Assembly (NCBI GenBank): GCA_016717655.1
Contig: JADKFC010000031.1
Coordinates: 1-11,587 of the forward strand
Direction of reading: 5' to 3'
DNA from: Saprospiraceae bacterium
GTDB lineage: Bacteria > Bacteroidota > Bacteroidia > Chitinophagales > Saprospiraceae
DNA length: 11,587 nucleotides
Below are positions 1 through 7,038 of this stretch, piece by piece. Position 1 is the first letter of the stretch. Each line of letters begins with the position of its first letter. Made by a program: the position numbers and the translations under genes. The notes beneath the pieces were generated by a model. That model was not told where the DNA came from. It did not search any database and saw only the letters and a list, made by a program, of their open reading frames with translations.

Positions 1-15
1 CTGGGACTAAGTAGG

Positions 16-213
16 CTATGCAGGATGCAGGAGAAAGTGGTTGGTAATCATTGGGCCCTGATCCTCGGATTGGAGATGATCTTTTTTATTTTGGGACGAT
101 AAGTTCCAATGGATAGGCCACCTTCGGCGATATCCGCATCGAAGAGACAATTTCAAATTTTGCTTTCCACTGACTACCATGGTGCTATTTTCCATTGTAA
201 TCAATGGAGTCAT
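16..213 (-). CDS. Unrecognised short ORF downstream of the baeRF-like gene
   Basis: An open frame of 65 codons starts with ATG only a few bases after the reconstructed stop of the upstream minus-strand gene, which is the spacing expected of a second gene in an operon. The product is basic and rich in Arg, Trp and Ser, and I recognise no domain, signal peptide or membrane segment. Given the frequent one-base frameshifts nearby, this may be only the first part of a longer gene that continues in another frame beyond the window edge, or it may be spurious. No function is proposed. Confidence 0.25.
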   Translation of the reverse strand: MTPLITMENSTMVVSGKQNLKLSLRCGYRRRWPIHWNLSSQNKKDHLQSEDQGPMITNHFLLHPA

Positions 214-216
214 CCG

Positions 217-1260
217 TTACGGTGAAGTGGATGGCGGTCCCCACCTGCAGTCTTGGTAGCGCAATAAGGCCACCATACCCGGCATGCTGCCAGGGCATCG
301 TTGTCCATGACAACTACTTCCCCTTGTGGTCAAAACTTCCTCAGGATGTCGTTTATCAAAGTCACGATTGTGGTAATTGCGTTCCTTGAAGTAGACTTCT
401 GACCCTGCCTGCCTTGGCTTGGCCTCCAAATTTCGCGGATGTCCTGGATACCTTAAAGCCGATGGCTTCGGTAAACGTTGCTACCAGTCCTGTGTGGTTT
501 GGTGTACATGGGTCCATGAAAATTGTGGGCAAAGGCCATTCACCCAGCTCACCAATGGATTTGTGGAAATGATTGCCGTGGATTCGCACGCTACAATCCT
601 ACTCCTGGTGGACGGTAGATTGATTGAAGATGCCTATTTCTTCGATAGGGCCGCGATGATGATGGGGCTTTTGTCATCTGCCACCGCGTGAAGGTGTTTG
701 TCTACCACCTTAAAATAATCCATTGGAGCCTTATTTCTTCAATGATGGTTGTCTTTTTCGAAGCCCTTTACATTGGCCTGGGGTGCGTGAAGAAGCCCTC
801 CGCGGCTTGCTGTACTCATGGAGTATCGGCATAGACATCCGGAAAATCTTCGTTGTGAATTTCTTCGAGGTGGTTGAGTTGTCCTTTCAGCAGTCTTACC
901 TTTTTCGCTCAGCAACAAAAAGTAATAAGGCACAGAAAGACCGTACAAAAGGCCAGTTCACTCCATTCAAACTGTTCGTCGATCACTATTTTTCTTCCAC
1001 CTCAAGGGAAGCCCATCATCTGAACTCCGGAAGGACTGACATAAAGGCCAATTCCTTTTCATTGTGGAGGTAGTCGATCCGACCTGCCAGCTCGTCTAGT
1101 TTTTCCAAAGCGGTTTATGAATGGCAGCATCGCAGTACAGGGCCAACTTTTCTTTGGCCTTGTGGATGGTGTTTTGATTTCGATTTTATCATTTCTTCTT
1201 TCACGGGATGCTGCCACTTCGTGAGTGGGGCACGATGATGCTAACATAAAGTCTCACCAT
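217..1260 (-). pseudogene. Frameshifted baeRF-type (archaeo-eukaryotic release factor-like) protein
   Basis: Joining several minus-strand frames gives about 348 codons that resemble bacterial archaeo-eukaryotic release factor (baeRF) proteins. Visible landmarks, N to C: YVSIIVP near 1248-1228; a helical stretch ending ELAGRIDYLHNEK; LLKGQLNHLEEIHNEDFP; VKGFEKD; DYFKVVDKHLHAVADDKSP; GNHFHKSIGELG; IQDIREIW with an AKAGRV stretch; and the terminal GEVVVMDNDAL followed by GMVALLRY near 279-256. Order and total length fit the family, whose members are thought to act on stalled ribosomes or in translation stress; that role is inferred from homology only. At least six one-base shifts break the frame. 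Start: ATG at 1260 lies in the frame of YVSIIVP, but an upstream ATG at 1301 (reading MNKENIP) is possible through another frameshift. The intact landmarks suggest sequencing indels rather than old decay. The subfamily was not determined. Confidence 0.7.
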
Positions 1261-1301
1261 TGACCTTCAACATCACTTTACGGAATATTTTCCTTGTTCA
1301 T

Positions 1302-1532
1302 TTCTGGTATTTAAGATGTTATCAAACAGAATTCCCTTGTCTATAAGTTATTGCCCAAAACCAGTGTTTTTGCCATGATCTGGGCATGGGTAGGCTATGA
1401 CAAATATCACAGCAAAAGAAGGGGCCGGAAATATACATTATAATAATTAACATCTATATTACTGATATTTACCAGTTATTTAATTTTAAAAACCTTTGTC
1501 GATTTTTCTCATTTCAATTCTGAAAATAGTAG
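1302..1532. other. Intergenic region, no gene recognised
   Basis: The stretch between the divergent baeRF-like gene and the tRNA promoter box becomes increasingly AT-rich towards its right end. I find no convincing reading frame on either strand, no clear hairpin terminator and no family RNA. It presumably holds the promoter of the minus-strand gene, but no clean TAnnTTTG box could be assigned to it. Confidence 0.5.
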
Positions 1533-1540
1533 TATCTTTG
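1533..1540 (+). promoter_or_regulatory. Bacteroidota -7 box (TATCTTTG) for the tRNA gene
   Basis: TATCTTTG matches the Bacteroidota -7 consensus TAnnTTTG and ends 29 bases before the tRNA, a normal distance for a tRNA promoter. No TTG at the usual 17-23 base spacing upstream is evident; the nearest TTG (1496-1498) is too far, so the -33 element is weak or absent. Confidence 0.55.
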
Positions 1541-1569
1541 CACCAAAAGCAGTTTCTGCTGAAGATTTT

Positions 1570-1642
1570 GACCTCGTAGTTCAAGGGATAGAATAGAAGT
1601 TTCCTAAACTTTTGATCCAGGTTCGAGTCCTGGCGAGGGTCC
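1570..1642 (+). tRNA. tRNA-Arg (anticodon CCT)
   Basis: The cloverleaf can be drawn by hand. The anticodon stem GAAGT/ACTTT (1596-1600/1608-1612, one G-T pair) encloses loop TTCCTAA with anticodon CCT at 1603-1605, so it decodes AGG as arginine. The T arm is a perfect 5-bp stem CCAGG/CCTGG around TTCGAGT. The acceptor stem is unbalanced by one base: GACCTCG on the 5' side faces CGAGGGTC on the 3' side, so either one C is missing near 1572-1573 or one G is extra in 1637-1639. CCA is not encoded, which is common in Bacteroidota. The imbalance lies in a short homopolymer and matches the indel pattern of the neighbouring genes. Confidence 0.88.
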
Positions 1643-1669
1643 TTTCCTTTAACCCTTCACCCTCTCACC

Positions 1670-1949
1670 ATGGCAGCCAAAGATTTTTATCCCAACAAAT
1701 TTTCCAGAAGATCTTGGCGTATTGTTTCGCAACCTCAAAAAAAACATCGCGGGTCCGAGCCATGTCCAGCACGTAGTACCCTACGAAGGCACCTGGGCCA
1801 TTCGCGCCGAGGGCAGCGAAAAGGTGACCCAGGTTTTCAACACCCAGGAGGAAGCCATCGAACGGGCCAAAGACATCGCCTACAATTATCGTTCTGCCGT
1901 GGTTATCCATCGCCAGGATGGGTCGATCAGGGATCGTGTAAATTATTAA
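1670..1949 (+). CDS. DUF2188 family small protein (one frameshift near the start)
   Basis: The body of the protein (HVVPYEGTWAIRAEGSEKV, then an EEAIERAKDIA helix, then VVIHRQDGSIRDR) is a clear DUF2188 fold: a short beta sheet with one helix, in which an N-terminal strand reads a gene-specific 'V-P-x-G-W-A-V' motif and the C-terminal strand carries I-H-x-x-D-G-x-I. The biochemical role of the family is unknown. The ATG at 1670 is in another frame; dropping one A from the run at 1679-1681 joins it to the body and gives about 92 residues starting MAAKIFIPTNFP. Without that correction, translation could begin at the TTG at 1722, giving 75 residues. The gene begins 27 bases after the tRNA and may share its transcript. 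It ends cleanly at TAA. Confidence 0.8.
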
Positions 1950-2022
1950 CCGGGAACGGCTGACAGGAGAACGGCTTACCGACACGGCACGAACAGGACA
2001 TAACTGATTGAATTAATTATAT

Positions 2023-2030
2023 TATATTTG
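2023..2030 (+). promoter_or_regulatory. Bacteroidota -7 box (TATATTTG) upstream of hipBA
   Basis: TATATTTG is an exact match to TAnnTTTG and lies 38 bases before the hipB ATG. A TTG at 2008-2010 is only 12 bases upstream, closer than the usual 17-23, so the -33 element is uncertain. The surrounding AT-rich tract is the natural place for HipB autoregulation, but I see no clear operator palindrome. Confidence 0.5.
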
Positions 2031-2068
2031 CATGACATACCATTCACTAATTGGTAATATTTCATATT

Positions 2069-2419
2069 ATGACTGATAAATCATTCAAAGATTGGGCTGC
2101 AATGAGTGATAAGGCATTGGCAGAATCCATTGGTACATTTGTAAGGCACCATCGCATGGAGCAAAACAAAACACAAGATGAGTTACAAATGCAGCCGGCA
2201 TCAGTCGATCTACCTTAAGTTTGCTGGAGCGGGGCAGAAACCGTTACGGTCAGTACTCTGATACAGGTGCTGAGGGTTTGGATCAATTGGAGGTGTTTAA
2301 TGCTTTTGAAGTCAAGAAACCATCAGTCCTTTGGCTTTGGCAAAACAGCAAAAAAAAAACGTCAATCAGGCACGAAAAAAATCGGGGCATGTTCCATTAC
2401 TGAAGATACAAATTGGTAA
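2069..2419 (+). CDS. hipB: HipB-type XRE antitoxin, frameshifted
   Basis: The ATG at 2069 opens a frame reading ALAESIGTFVRHHRMEQNKT and then, after a one-base shift near 2183, the recognition part AAGISRSTLSLLERGRN of a helix-turn-helix. Further shifts near 2252, 2276 and 2322 restore STLIQVLRVLDQLEVF and a C-terminal SPLALA-containing tail that is typical of Bacteroidota HipB-like proteins. The reconstructed length is about 115 residues. HipB binds the operon promoter and neutralises HipA. The end is uncertain: TAA at 2417-2419 gives a final Trp, while another frame stops at 2403. It lies four bases before hipA, consistent with co-transcription. As sequenced, no intact HipB would be made. 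Confidence 0.75.
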
Positions 2420-2422
2420 ACC

Positions 2423-3716
2423 ATGCTGGTAGCAGAAGTAAAAATTTGGGGTCAGTTGGTAGGTGCCGTGGCATGGGATCAGCAATGGCCTGGCTACTTT
2501 TGAATACGATCCAAAGTTTAAGTCGCTGGCATGGGAATTGGCTCCCCTAAAAATGCCAGTTTCCGGTAGTCGAAATCAGTTTTCATTTCCCGAACTTCGA
2601 AAGGACAAAAATGCTGCCTACGACACTTTTAAAGGTCTGCCCGGCTTGTTGGCAGATGCCCTACCCGACAGATACGGCAACCAGTTGATCAATCTTTGGC
2701 TGGCACAGCAGGGAAGGCCGCAAGACAGCATGAACCCCATTGAAATGCTTTGTTTCATTGGCACACGGGGCATGGGTGCCCTGGAATTTGAGCCGGTCAC
2801 GCTGAAAGAAAACAAAAGGGCTTTTTCCATTGAAATCGACAGACTGGTCACTGCGGCTCAACAGATGCTCGACAAAAGAAGTCCTTTAGCACCCATCTCA
2901 ACAAAGAAGAAGAACAGGCTGTTTTAGAGATCTTAAAAATTGGCACCTCAGCCGGTGGAGCTCGTCCCAAAGCGTTGATTGCCTGGAATGAAAACAGGAG
3001 AAGTAAAATCAGGGCAAACCAAAGCACCCAGGGGCTTTGATCACTGGCTTATCAAACTGGATGGCGTAAGTGATGTACAGTTGGAGCGGCAGCAGTGGCT
3101 ATGGCAGAGTAGAAATGGCCTATTACCGCATGGCCACCGCTTGTGGTATACACATGATGCCCTGCCGTTTGTTGGAAGAAAACGGTAGAGCCCATTTTAT
3201 GACCCAACGGTTTGACCGTGAAGAAGGCGATGTCAAAAACCACATCCAAACCTTTTGTGCCCTAAAACACTTTGACTACAGCCAGGTCAATAGTTTCAGT
3301 TACGAACAACTCTTTCAGTGCATGCGTGAATTAAAACTGACCTACGCCGATGCAGAGCAAATGTTCAGAAGAATGGTTTTTAATGTGATAGCCCGAAATT
3401 GTGATGACCACACCAAAAACTTTTCTTTTTTACTCCACAAGGAGGCAAATGGACGCTGGCACCCGCCTACGATATATCATGCCTACAGACCTGGCAGCGA
3501 ATGGGTAAGTCAGCACGCATTGAGCATCAACGGTAAAAAGAAAAACATCACCAGAGAAGACTTATTGGTTATTGGCAAATCCATCCGTTGTAAAAAAGCA
3601 GCTGAGATCGTAGACGAGATCAACACCACTATCCAACCTGGAAAAAATTTGCCGATGAAGTAAAGGTACACCCCAAGTTGCGCGATGAAATTGGTAAAAC
3701 ACTTTTGAATTTGTAA
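2423..3716 (+). CDS. hipA: HipA-type serine/threonine kinase toxin, frameshifted
   Basis: Joined frames give about 430 residues, the normal HipA length. The start reads MLVAEVKIWGQLVGAVAWD, the usual N-terminal strand. Later landmarks are LPGLLADALPDRYGN, GTRGMGALEF, the phosphate-binding IGTSAGGARPK (about 2939-2971), GYGRVEMAYYRMA, CRLLEENGRAHFMTQRFDR, the catalytic NCDDHTKN (3397-3420), PAYD (3462-3473) and SQHALSINGK, ending at LRDEIGKTLLNL. All kinase-core motifs are present. HipA kinases phosphorylate a translation target (glutamyl-tRNA synthetase in E. coli) and halt growth; the target here is not known. About seven one-base shifts are needed, near 2484, 2885, 2991, 3085, 3457, 3482 and 3640. 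The motifs survive on both sides of each break, so sequencing error is likelier than loss of function. Confidence 0.85.
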
Positions 3717-3724
3717 AGACAATT

Positions 3725-3784
3725 CCCTACACCTCTAACGAGGTGTAGGGATCGGAGCCCCTACATCGCTACGCTTGTGTAGGG
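3725..3784. repeat. Two tandem hairpins sharing a CCCTACA/TGTAGGG motif
   Basis: The first hairpin has a perfect 11-bp stem, CCCTACACCTC (3725-3735) with GAGGTGTAGGG (3740-3750), around the loop TAAC. The second pairs CCCTACA (3759-3765) with TGTAGGG (3778-3784) around 12 bases. Neither is followed by a T tract, so they resemble repetitive extragenic palindromes more than terminators, though they could protect or end the hipA transcript. They begin nine bases after the hipA stop. Confidence 0.7.
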
Positions 3785-3815
3785 ACATGCCCATCATTTT
3801 TTAAAACACCCTGCA

Positions 3816-3837
3816 GCGACGCAAAATAATGCGTCGC
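3816..3837. repeat. Hairpin GCGACGCA/TGCGTCGC
   Basis: A perfect 8-bp stem, GCGACGCA (3816-3823) with TGCGTCGC (3830-3837), encloses AAATAA. Together with the pair at 3725-3784 it forms a cluster of palindromes filling most of the hipA-yefM gap, which is typical of REP-like elements. No T tract follows it directly. Confidence 0.65.
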
Positions 3838-3864
3838 CACTGTGACAATATTTTGCATATTATG

Positions 3865-3896
3865 TTGAAAAGTTATTCAAAAAGTACTTATATTTG
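3865..3896 (+). promoter_or_regulatory. Bacteroidota promoter (TTG, 21 bases, TATATTTG) for yefM-yoeB
   Basis: TTG at 3865-3867 and TATATTTG at 3889-3896 are spaced by 21 bases, inside the 17-23 range of the Bacteroidota sigma factor, and the box lies 31 bases before the antitoxin ATG. This is the best-formed promoter in the window. Antitoxins of this class normally repress their own promoter, so an operator probably overlaps it, but no palindrome was identified. Confidence 0.7.
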
Positions 3897-3927
3897 TACA
3901 TAAATAGTAACTTATTAACATTTCATT

Positions 3928-4180
3928 ATGATAGCAGCCAACTTCACAGAGTTCAGGACGAATTTGAAACAGTATCTTGATGATGTTGAAAAGAATAACG
4001 AAACCCTGATTATAAAACGAGGATCGGGAAGCGGTACGGTGCTCATTTCTTTGGATGAGTATAATTCTATCCCTTGAAACGGTTCATTTATTGAGCTCAA
4101 AAGCCAATGCTGATCGTTTGTATGAATCCATTCAACAAATGAAGTCAGGCAAGTCGTTTCAAAAAGAATTAATTGAGTAA
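3928..4180 (+). CDS. yefM: YefM/Phd-type antitoxin (one frameshift)
   Basis: The N-terminus reads MIAANFTEFRTNLKQYLD, the DNA-binding half of YefM/Phd antitoxins, followed by ETLIIKRGSGSGTVLISLDEYNSI, the usual 'write-over' strands ending in DEYN. One extra base, most simply in the CCC at 4072-4074, moves the reading into the stop TGA; removing it continues with LETVHLLSSKANADRLYESI and a C-terminal tail ending in SFQKELIE. This is the toxin-binding segment. The corrected length is about 84 residues, normal for the family. It stops two bases before yoeB, so the two are translated as a unit. It is expected to repress the promoter at 3865-3896 and to block YoeB. Confidence 0.85.
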
Positions 4181-4182
4181 TA

Positions 4183-4443
4183 ATGAGAATTACTTTCTCA
4201 CAAAATGCCTGGGAGGACTATATTTCCTGGCAAGCTGATGACCGAAAAATTCTAAAAAAAATAAACGAACTCATCAAAGACATTAAGAAAACTCCCTACT
4301 CGGGATTGGGCAAACCCGAAGCGCTAAAGTATGATTTATCTGGATACTGGTCCAGGAGAATTGATATGGAACACCGGCTGGTTTACAAAGTCATAGATGA
4401 CGAAATACTAATTTATGCTTGCAGGTATCATTACGATCCCTAA
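4183..4443 (+). CDS. yoeB: YoeB ribosome-dependent mRNA endonuclease toxin
   Basis: An intact 86-residue protein of the YoeB/RelE fold. It carries the family's GLGKPEALK and SGYWSRRI blocks, EHRLVYKV, and the C-terminal CRYHY. The catalytic residues known from E. coli YoeB fall at the same numbers here: Glu46, Arg65, His83 and Tyr84. YoeB enters the ribosomal A site and cleaves mRNA during translation; YefM neutralises it. The ATG lies two bases after the reconstructed antitoxin stop. The toxin frame is undamaged while the antitoxin appears broken by a single base. A real loss of antitoxin with a live toxin should be lethal, which argues that the antitoxin frameshift is a sequencing error. 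Confidence 0.95.
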   Translation: MRITFSQNAWEDYISWQADDRKILKKINELIKDIKKTPYSGLGKPEALKYDLSGYWSRRIDMEHRLVYKVIDDEILIYACRYHYDP

Positions 4444-4457
4444 ACCTCCATAGATAC

Positions 4458-4490
4458 GTAGGGAACTCTTCCCTCTACCCTTTATTTTCT
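4458..4490 (+). terminator. Probable terminator after yoeB
   Basis: GGGAA (4461-4465) pairs with TTCCC (4469-4473) around CTC, extended by GTA/TAC with a two-base bulge. A T-rich tract, TTTATTTTCTT, follows. The GTAGGGA core resembles the palindromes after hipA, so it may be a repeat co-opted as a terminator. Confidence 0.5.
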
Positions 4491-4510
4491 TACATATAAC
4501 CATATTTACT

Positions 4511-4518
4511 TACTTTTG
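4511..4518 (+). promoter_or_regulatory. Possible -7 box (TACTTTTG) for the outer-membrane protein gene
   Basis: TACTTTTG fits TAnnTTTG and lies 77 bases before the ATG at 4596, immediately after the yoeB terminator hairpin. No TTG occurs at the right distance upstream, so the assignment rests on one element and on its position. Confidence 0.3.
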
Positions 4519-4595
4519 AATAATGAGACAAATCAACACGGCTGGCTCAATTTGACAAAAGAAAGTAAAGTTTACAAAATGGAGGTAGAGCATTA

Positions 4596-5317
4596 ATGAA
4601 AAATAACGCATATTTGATTTTGATGGTGCTACTTACCGGGGTTATGATGTATGCACAAAATCCCTCGGAAATTGTAACTGACAGACCGGATCAAACAGAT
4701 GGTGCCTATGTCTTACTAAAAAGTTACCTGCAAGTGGAAAATGGGGTCCTTTTTAATAAATCAGGTGTATTAAACAACTTCATGGTTAGATATGGATATT
4801 CTGGGAGTGGAGAAATTAGATGCGCAGTGGATTTAGGCAGGATAAACAGCAATTTTTCAATATTCCCTGTTCAATTCAGTGCCAAACAAAGACTATTCAA
4901 TCAATCAGGAGCCATACCTTTAGTAACCCTAATTGGCTATCTAAACTTTGGACCCATAGCCAGTGCCAATGTAAAAAGCAATGAAATTGAGGGAGCACTG
5001 CTTTTAGCCTTTCAACATGAACTCAATGATGCTATGGCCTTTGAATGGAATTTTGGCAGTCAGTCTTTTAGAAATGACCCAAAATTCACCTTACTTTACT
5101 CCTATAAGATCTTCAACAGAGCAACCACGTTTGTTGAATATTTCTCTGACTTTAATAAATCATCAAAACCCGTCCACAACGCCGATGTTGGGGTCTTATA
5201 TATGCTTCCAACAATTTAAGTCTGGACGTTGGCTTAGGGAGCACTTTAGATTCATCATTGCGCAAAACCATTTTTTTTACATTGGGTGCATCGTATAGAT
5301 TTTTACCTGCTGATTAA
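4596..5317 (+). CDS. Outer-membrane protein of the 'phenol MetA pathway' (transporter-like) family
   Basis: The protein begins with a signal peptide (about residues 1-20, MKNNAYLILMVLLTGVMMYA, with cleavage before Gln). TDRPDQT at residues 28-34 and KSYLQVENG shortly after are hallmarks of the Pfam family annotated 'putative MetA-pathway of phenol degradation', which in Bacteroidota are predicted outer-membrane beta-barrel proteins of unknown substrate. Alternating aromatic and polar strands follow. The first frame stops at 5219, but one base shift near 5205 continues with NNLSLDVGLGSTLDSS and a terminal LGASYRFLPAD, a typical barrel end with aromatic residues, stopping at 5317; the corrected length is about 240. 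GGAGG at 4581-4585 lies 10 bases before the ATG. The phenol link is a family label and is not evidence of substrate. Confidence 0.7.
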
Positions 5318-5540
5318 TTTTGAGGAAAAGTGGGTTGAAGGGATGGGGCTGGTGTGTGTGGAAAAACTCCCCGACATAACAGAAGTAACCAACAATAAGG
5401 TAACCGTTGTTTCAATTCCTCAAATTATTGGATAGATGTACCAAAAGTCTGCACCCTACAAGGACACATTACCCCAATATTTCTAATTTTGGACATAAAA
5501 TTGAAAACATCCTCAAACCCCAAACTTGAAAATCCTACAA

Positions 5541-5857
5541 ATGAAATTTGTCAAAATCATTTTTGTGCTACTTGTCCCCATCTTGATCCTGGTATACACC
5601 CTACCCCTCCTCGACCTCTACCTTAACCCCCTACCCGTTTATAAATATCAATCTACAGATGGTAATTTTGAATTTGCCTGCTATCCCTCAAAGGGCAGGG
5701 ATTATATGGCCATGGAGAAGGCCAGGTGGGAATATGAGGAAAAAAACAAGGTCAAATTGACCCTCTGCAGAAAATTTAAAATGAAACCACTGCATTTTGG
5801 GAATGGCATAGATATGTAAATAGTCCGTATTATAAAAATTATGAGGTTTGTGAGTGA
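5541..5857 (+). CDS. Unknown single-pass membrane or exported protein (one frameshift)
   Basis: The N-terminus MKFVKIIFVLLVPILILVYTL is one hydrophobic segment, either an uncleaved anchor or a signal sequence, followed by a short polar domain with aromatic and charged residues (YKYQSTDGNFEFACYPS, then a KARWEYEEKN helix). The first frame stops at 5819; a one-base shift in the TTTTGGG run near 5800 gives a better ending, FWEWHRYVNSPYYKNYEVCE, with TGA at 5855-5857 and about 105 residues in total. The ATG at 5541 was preferred to the TTG at 5526 because the hydrophobic stretch starts just after it. I do not recognise the family. It lies between two other exported-protein genes in the same orientation. 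Confidence 0.6.
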
Positions 5858-5939
5858 CAAGCCATCAATTTTATAAATCAATTTGATAATTGCAATTTAT
5901 ACAGAACTATTGTACATTTAACTTCCTAAAAGTGCTAAC

Positions 5940-6428
5940 GTGAAAAAATTACTCATAAATATTGTCATTATATGGAGCTTCAATTCTACAACCATCCATA
6001 GCCAAAATTGCATTGAACAAAATGCTGTCAATTTTGGGATGAGCAAAAAAGAATATACGCAGAAATTTAATGTTACCGGAGAAAGCAGAAGGCAGGATGA
6101 AATAGCTTATTTAATGCCGATACCCTGACAGAAATATATACACCCCTTAGGCACTATACCATATTATTTGATGACAAGGACAATGTGGATACAATATGCA
6201 TTCGACTACTGGATATGTCTTCATTTGGCTTTATAATACAGATGCATTCTTTCAATACACCAAAAACTACTTTAACATGTTTTACGGCTGCGTTACCGAA
6301 TTGCAAAATAAATTAAACACCATTTCTACAACACCTCAAACCTGGTATCAGGTAAGTACAAATTCGAATTATACTATAAAGAATCAGATAACTCGTATTT
6401 AATTTATTTGACAATTACCTCAAAGTGA
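5940..6428 (+). CDS. Unknown secreted protein (frameshifted)
   Basis: A GTG start opens KKLLINIVIIWSFNSTTIHSQ, a signal peptide with probable cleavage before or after Gln. The mature part, joined from three frames (shifts near 6110, 6225 and 6350), reads FNADTLTEIYTPLRHYTILF, a DDKDNVDTICI strand, DAFFQYTKNYFNMFYGCVTE, LNTISTTPQTWYQVSGKYKF and a final ELYYKESDNSYLIYLTITSK. The total is about 160 residues. The alternating strands, and the wording 'GKYKFELYYKE', suggest a small beta-rich periplasmic or secreted domain. No catalytic motif was recognised. The unusual GTG start could be an ATG misread. No partner gene is evident. Confidence 0.6.
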
Positions 6429-6756
6429 ATGCTTTTACACTGAGAAGAAACAAACTCAAAACAGCATATCAACCCATCTACCAGGCTACTTTCCTTTTCC
6501 TTTAATCTGGCATACTGCATCAGGCCATTAAATCGCGCAGGAGGATCTTTTCCCCAAGAAAGCCGCTTAAGTTACAAGTGGAATTTCTTTGGACTATGGG
6601 ATGGACAATATGTTTCCTAATTAAATTTGGTAGAAACGAATTAATACTTACTATATCCAAATATTATTTCGTCATTGTTAATTTGACAAAATATTGCCAT
6701 CTCCCAATTTATATTTAATGAATATTCTTACATTTACCTAGCTAAAAAGTACTCAA
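6429..6756. other. AT-rich intergenic stretch without a supported gene
   Basis: No plus-strand gene is visible. The minus strand has a short open frame ending at 6404 that overlaps the previous gene; it has no family resemblance and was not called. The right half turns markedly AT-rich, marking the start of the low-GC segment. TACATTTA near 6729-6736 resembles a -7 box but lacks the final G. Confidence 0.4.
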
Positions 6757-7038
6757 ATGAAAATGCCCACGCTCAACTTTTTGATTGCAAATCCAGATTC
6801 AATAATAAAGTCCAAAATTACCCTATGGTGGTTGGGAAGCAGCTTCCATCTCAAATATAACCTACTAATAAACATTTATAAACGTTTAATTACGAATGTA
6901 TGCAAGCGAGTATTGGACGGGTATAAACGTTTAATATCAGATATTGAATCTGATTATAAGATGGTTGAGACAAATATTGGAATTGCGCCTATAGGAGGTT
7001 GCGGCTATAAACAAGTTGGCTATAATAGAATCGAATGA
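6757..7038 (+). CDS. Hypothetical protein with an internal YKRLI repeat
   Basis: An uninterrupted frame of 93 codons starting at ATG and ending in an ATGA overlap with the next gene, which would couple their translation. The middle contains two copies of YKRLI (INIYKRLITN and DGYKRLISD) that come from a 14-base DNA repeat at 6877-6890 and 6922-6935. The tail reads IGIAPIGGCGYKQVGYNRIE. No domain is recognised and the composition is unremarkable for AT-rich DNA. The frame may instead be an accident of a regulatory region with repeated palindromes. The overlap and the lack of stops favour a gene only weakly. Confidence 0.35.
   Translation: MKMPTLNFLIANPDSIIKSKITLWWLGSSFHLKYNLLINIYKRLITNVCKRVLDGYKRLISDIESDYKMVETNIGIAPIGGCGYKQVGYNRIE

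Noticed and set aside
1665..1985. Minus-strand open frame of 106 codons opposite the DUF2188 gene
   Set aside because: It lies antisense to a frame with clear DUF2188 wording and has no family resemblance; it is a shadow of that gene.
4501..4596. Open frame ending in KVYKMEVEH whose stop overlaps the ATG at 4596
   Set aside because: There is no ATG upstream, the region contains the likely promoter box, and about 30 codons without homology are not enough; it may be a remnant of a deleted gene.
5343..5435. Short plus-strand frame (MGLVCVEKLPDITEVTNNKV...) after the MetA-family gene
   Set aside because: It reads like protein but is only about 30 codons with no promoter, signal or recognised family; it could be a gene remnant, but the support is too thin for a call.
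6404..6520. Minus-strand frame of 38 codons in the gap after the secreted-protein gene
   Set aside because: It overlaps the end of a better-supported plus-strand gene and shows no recognisable motif.
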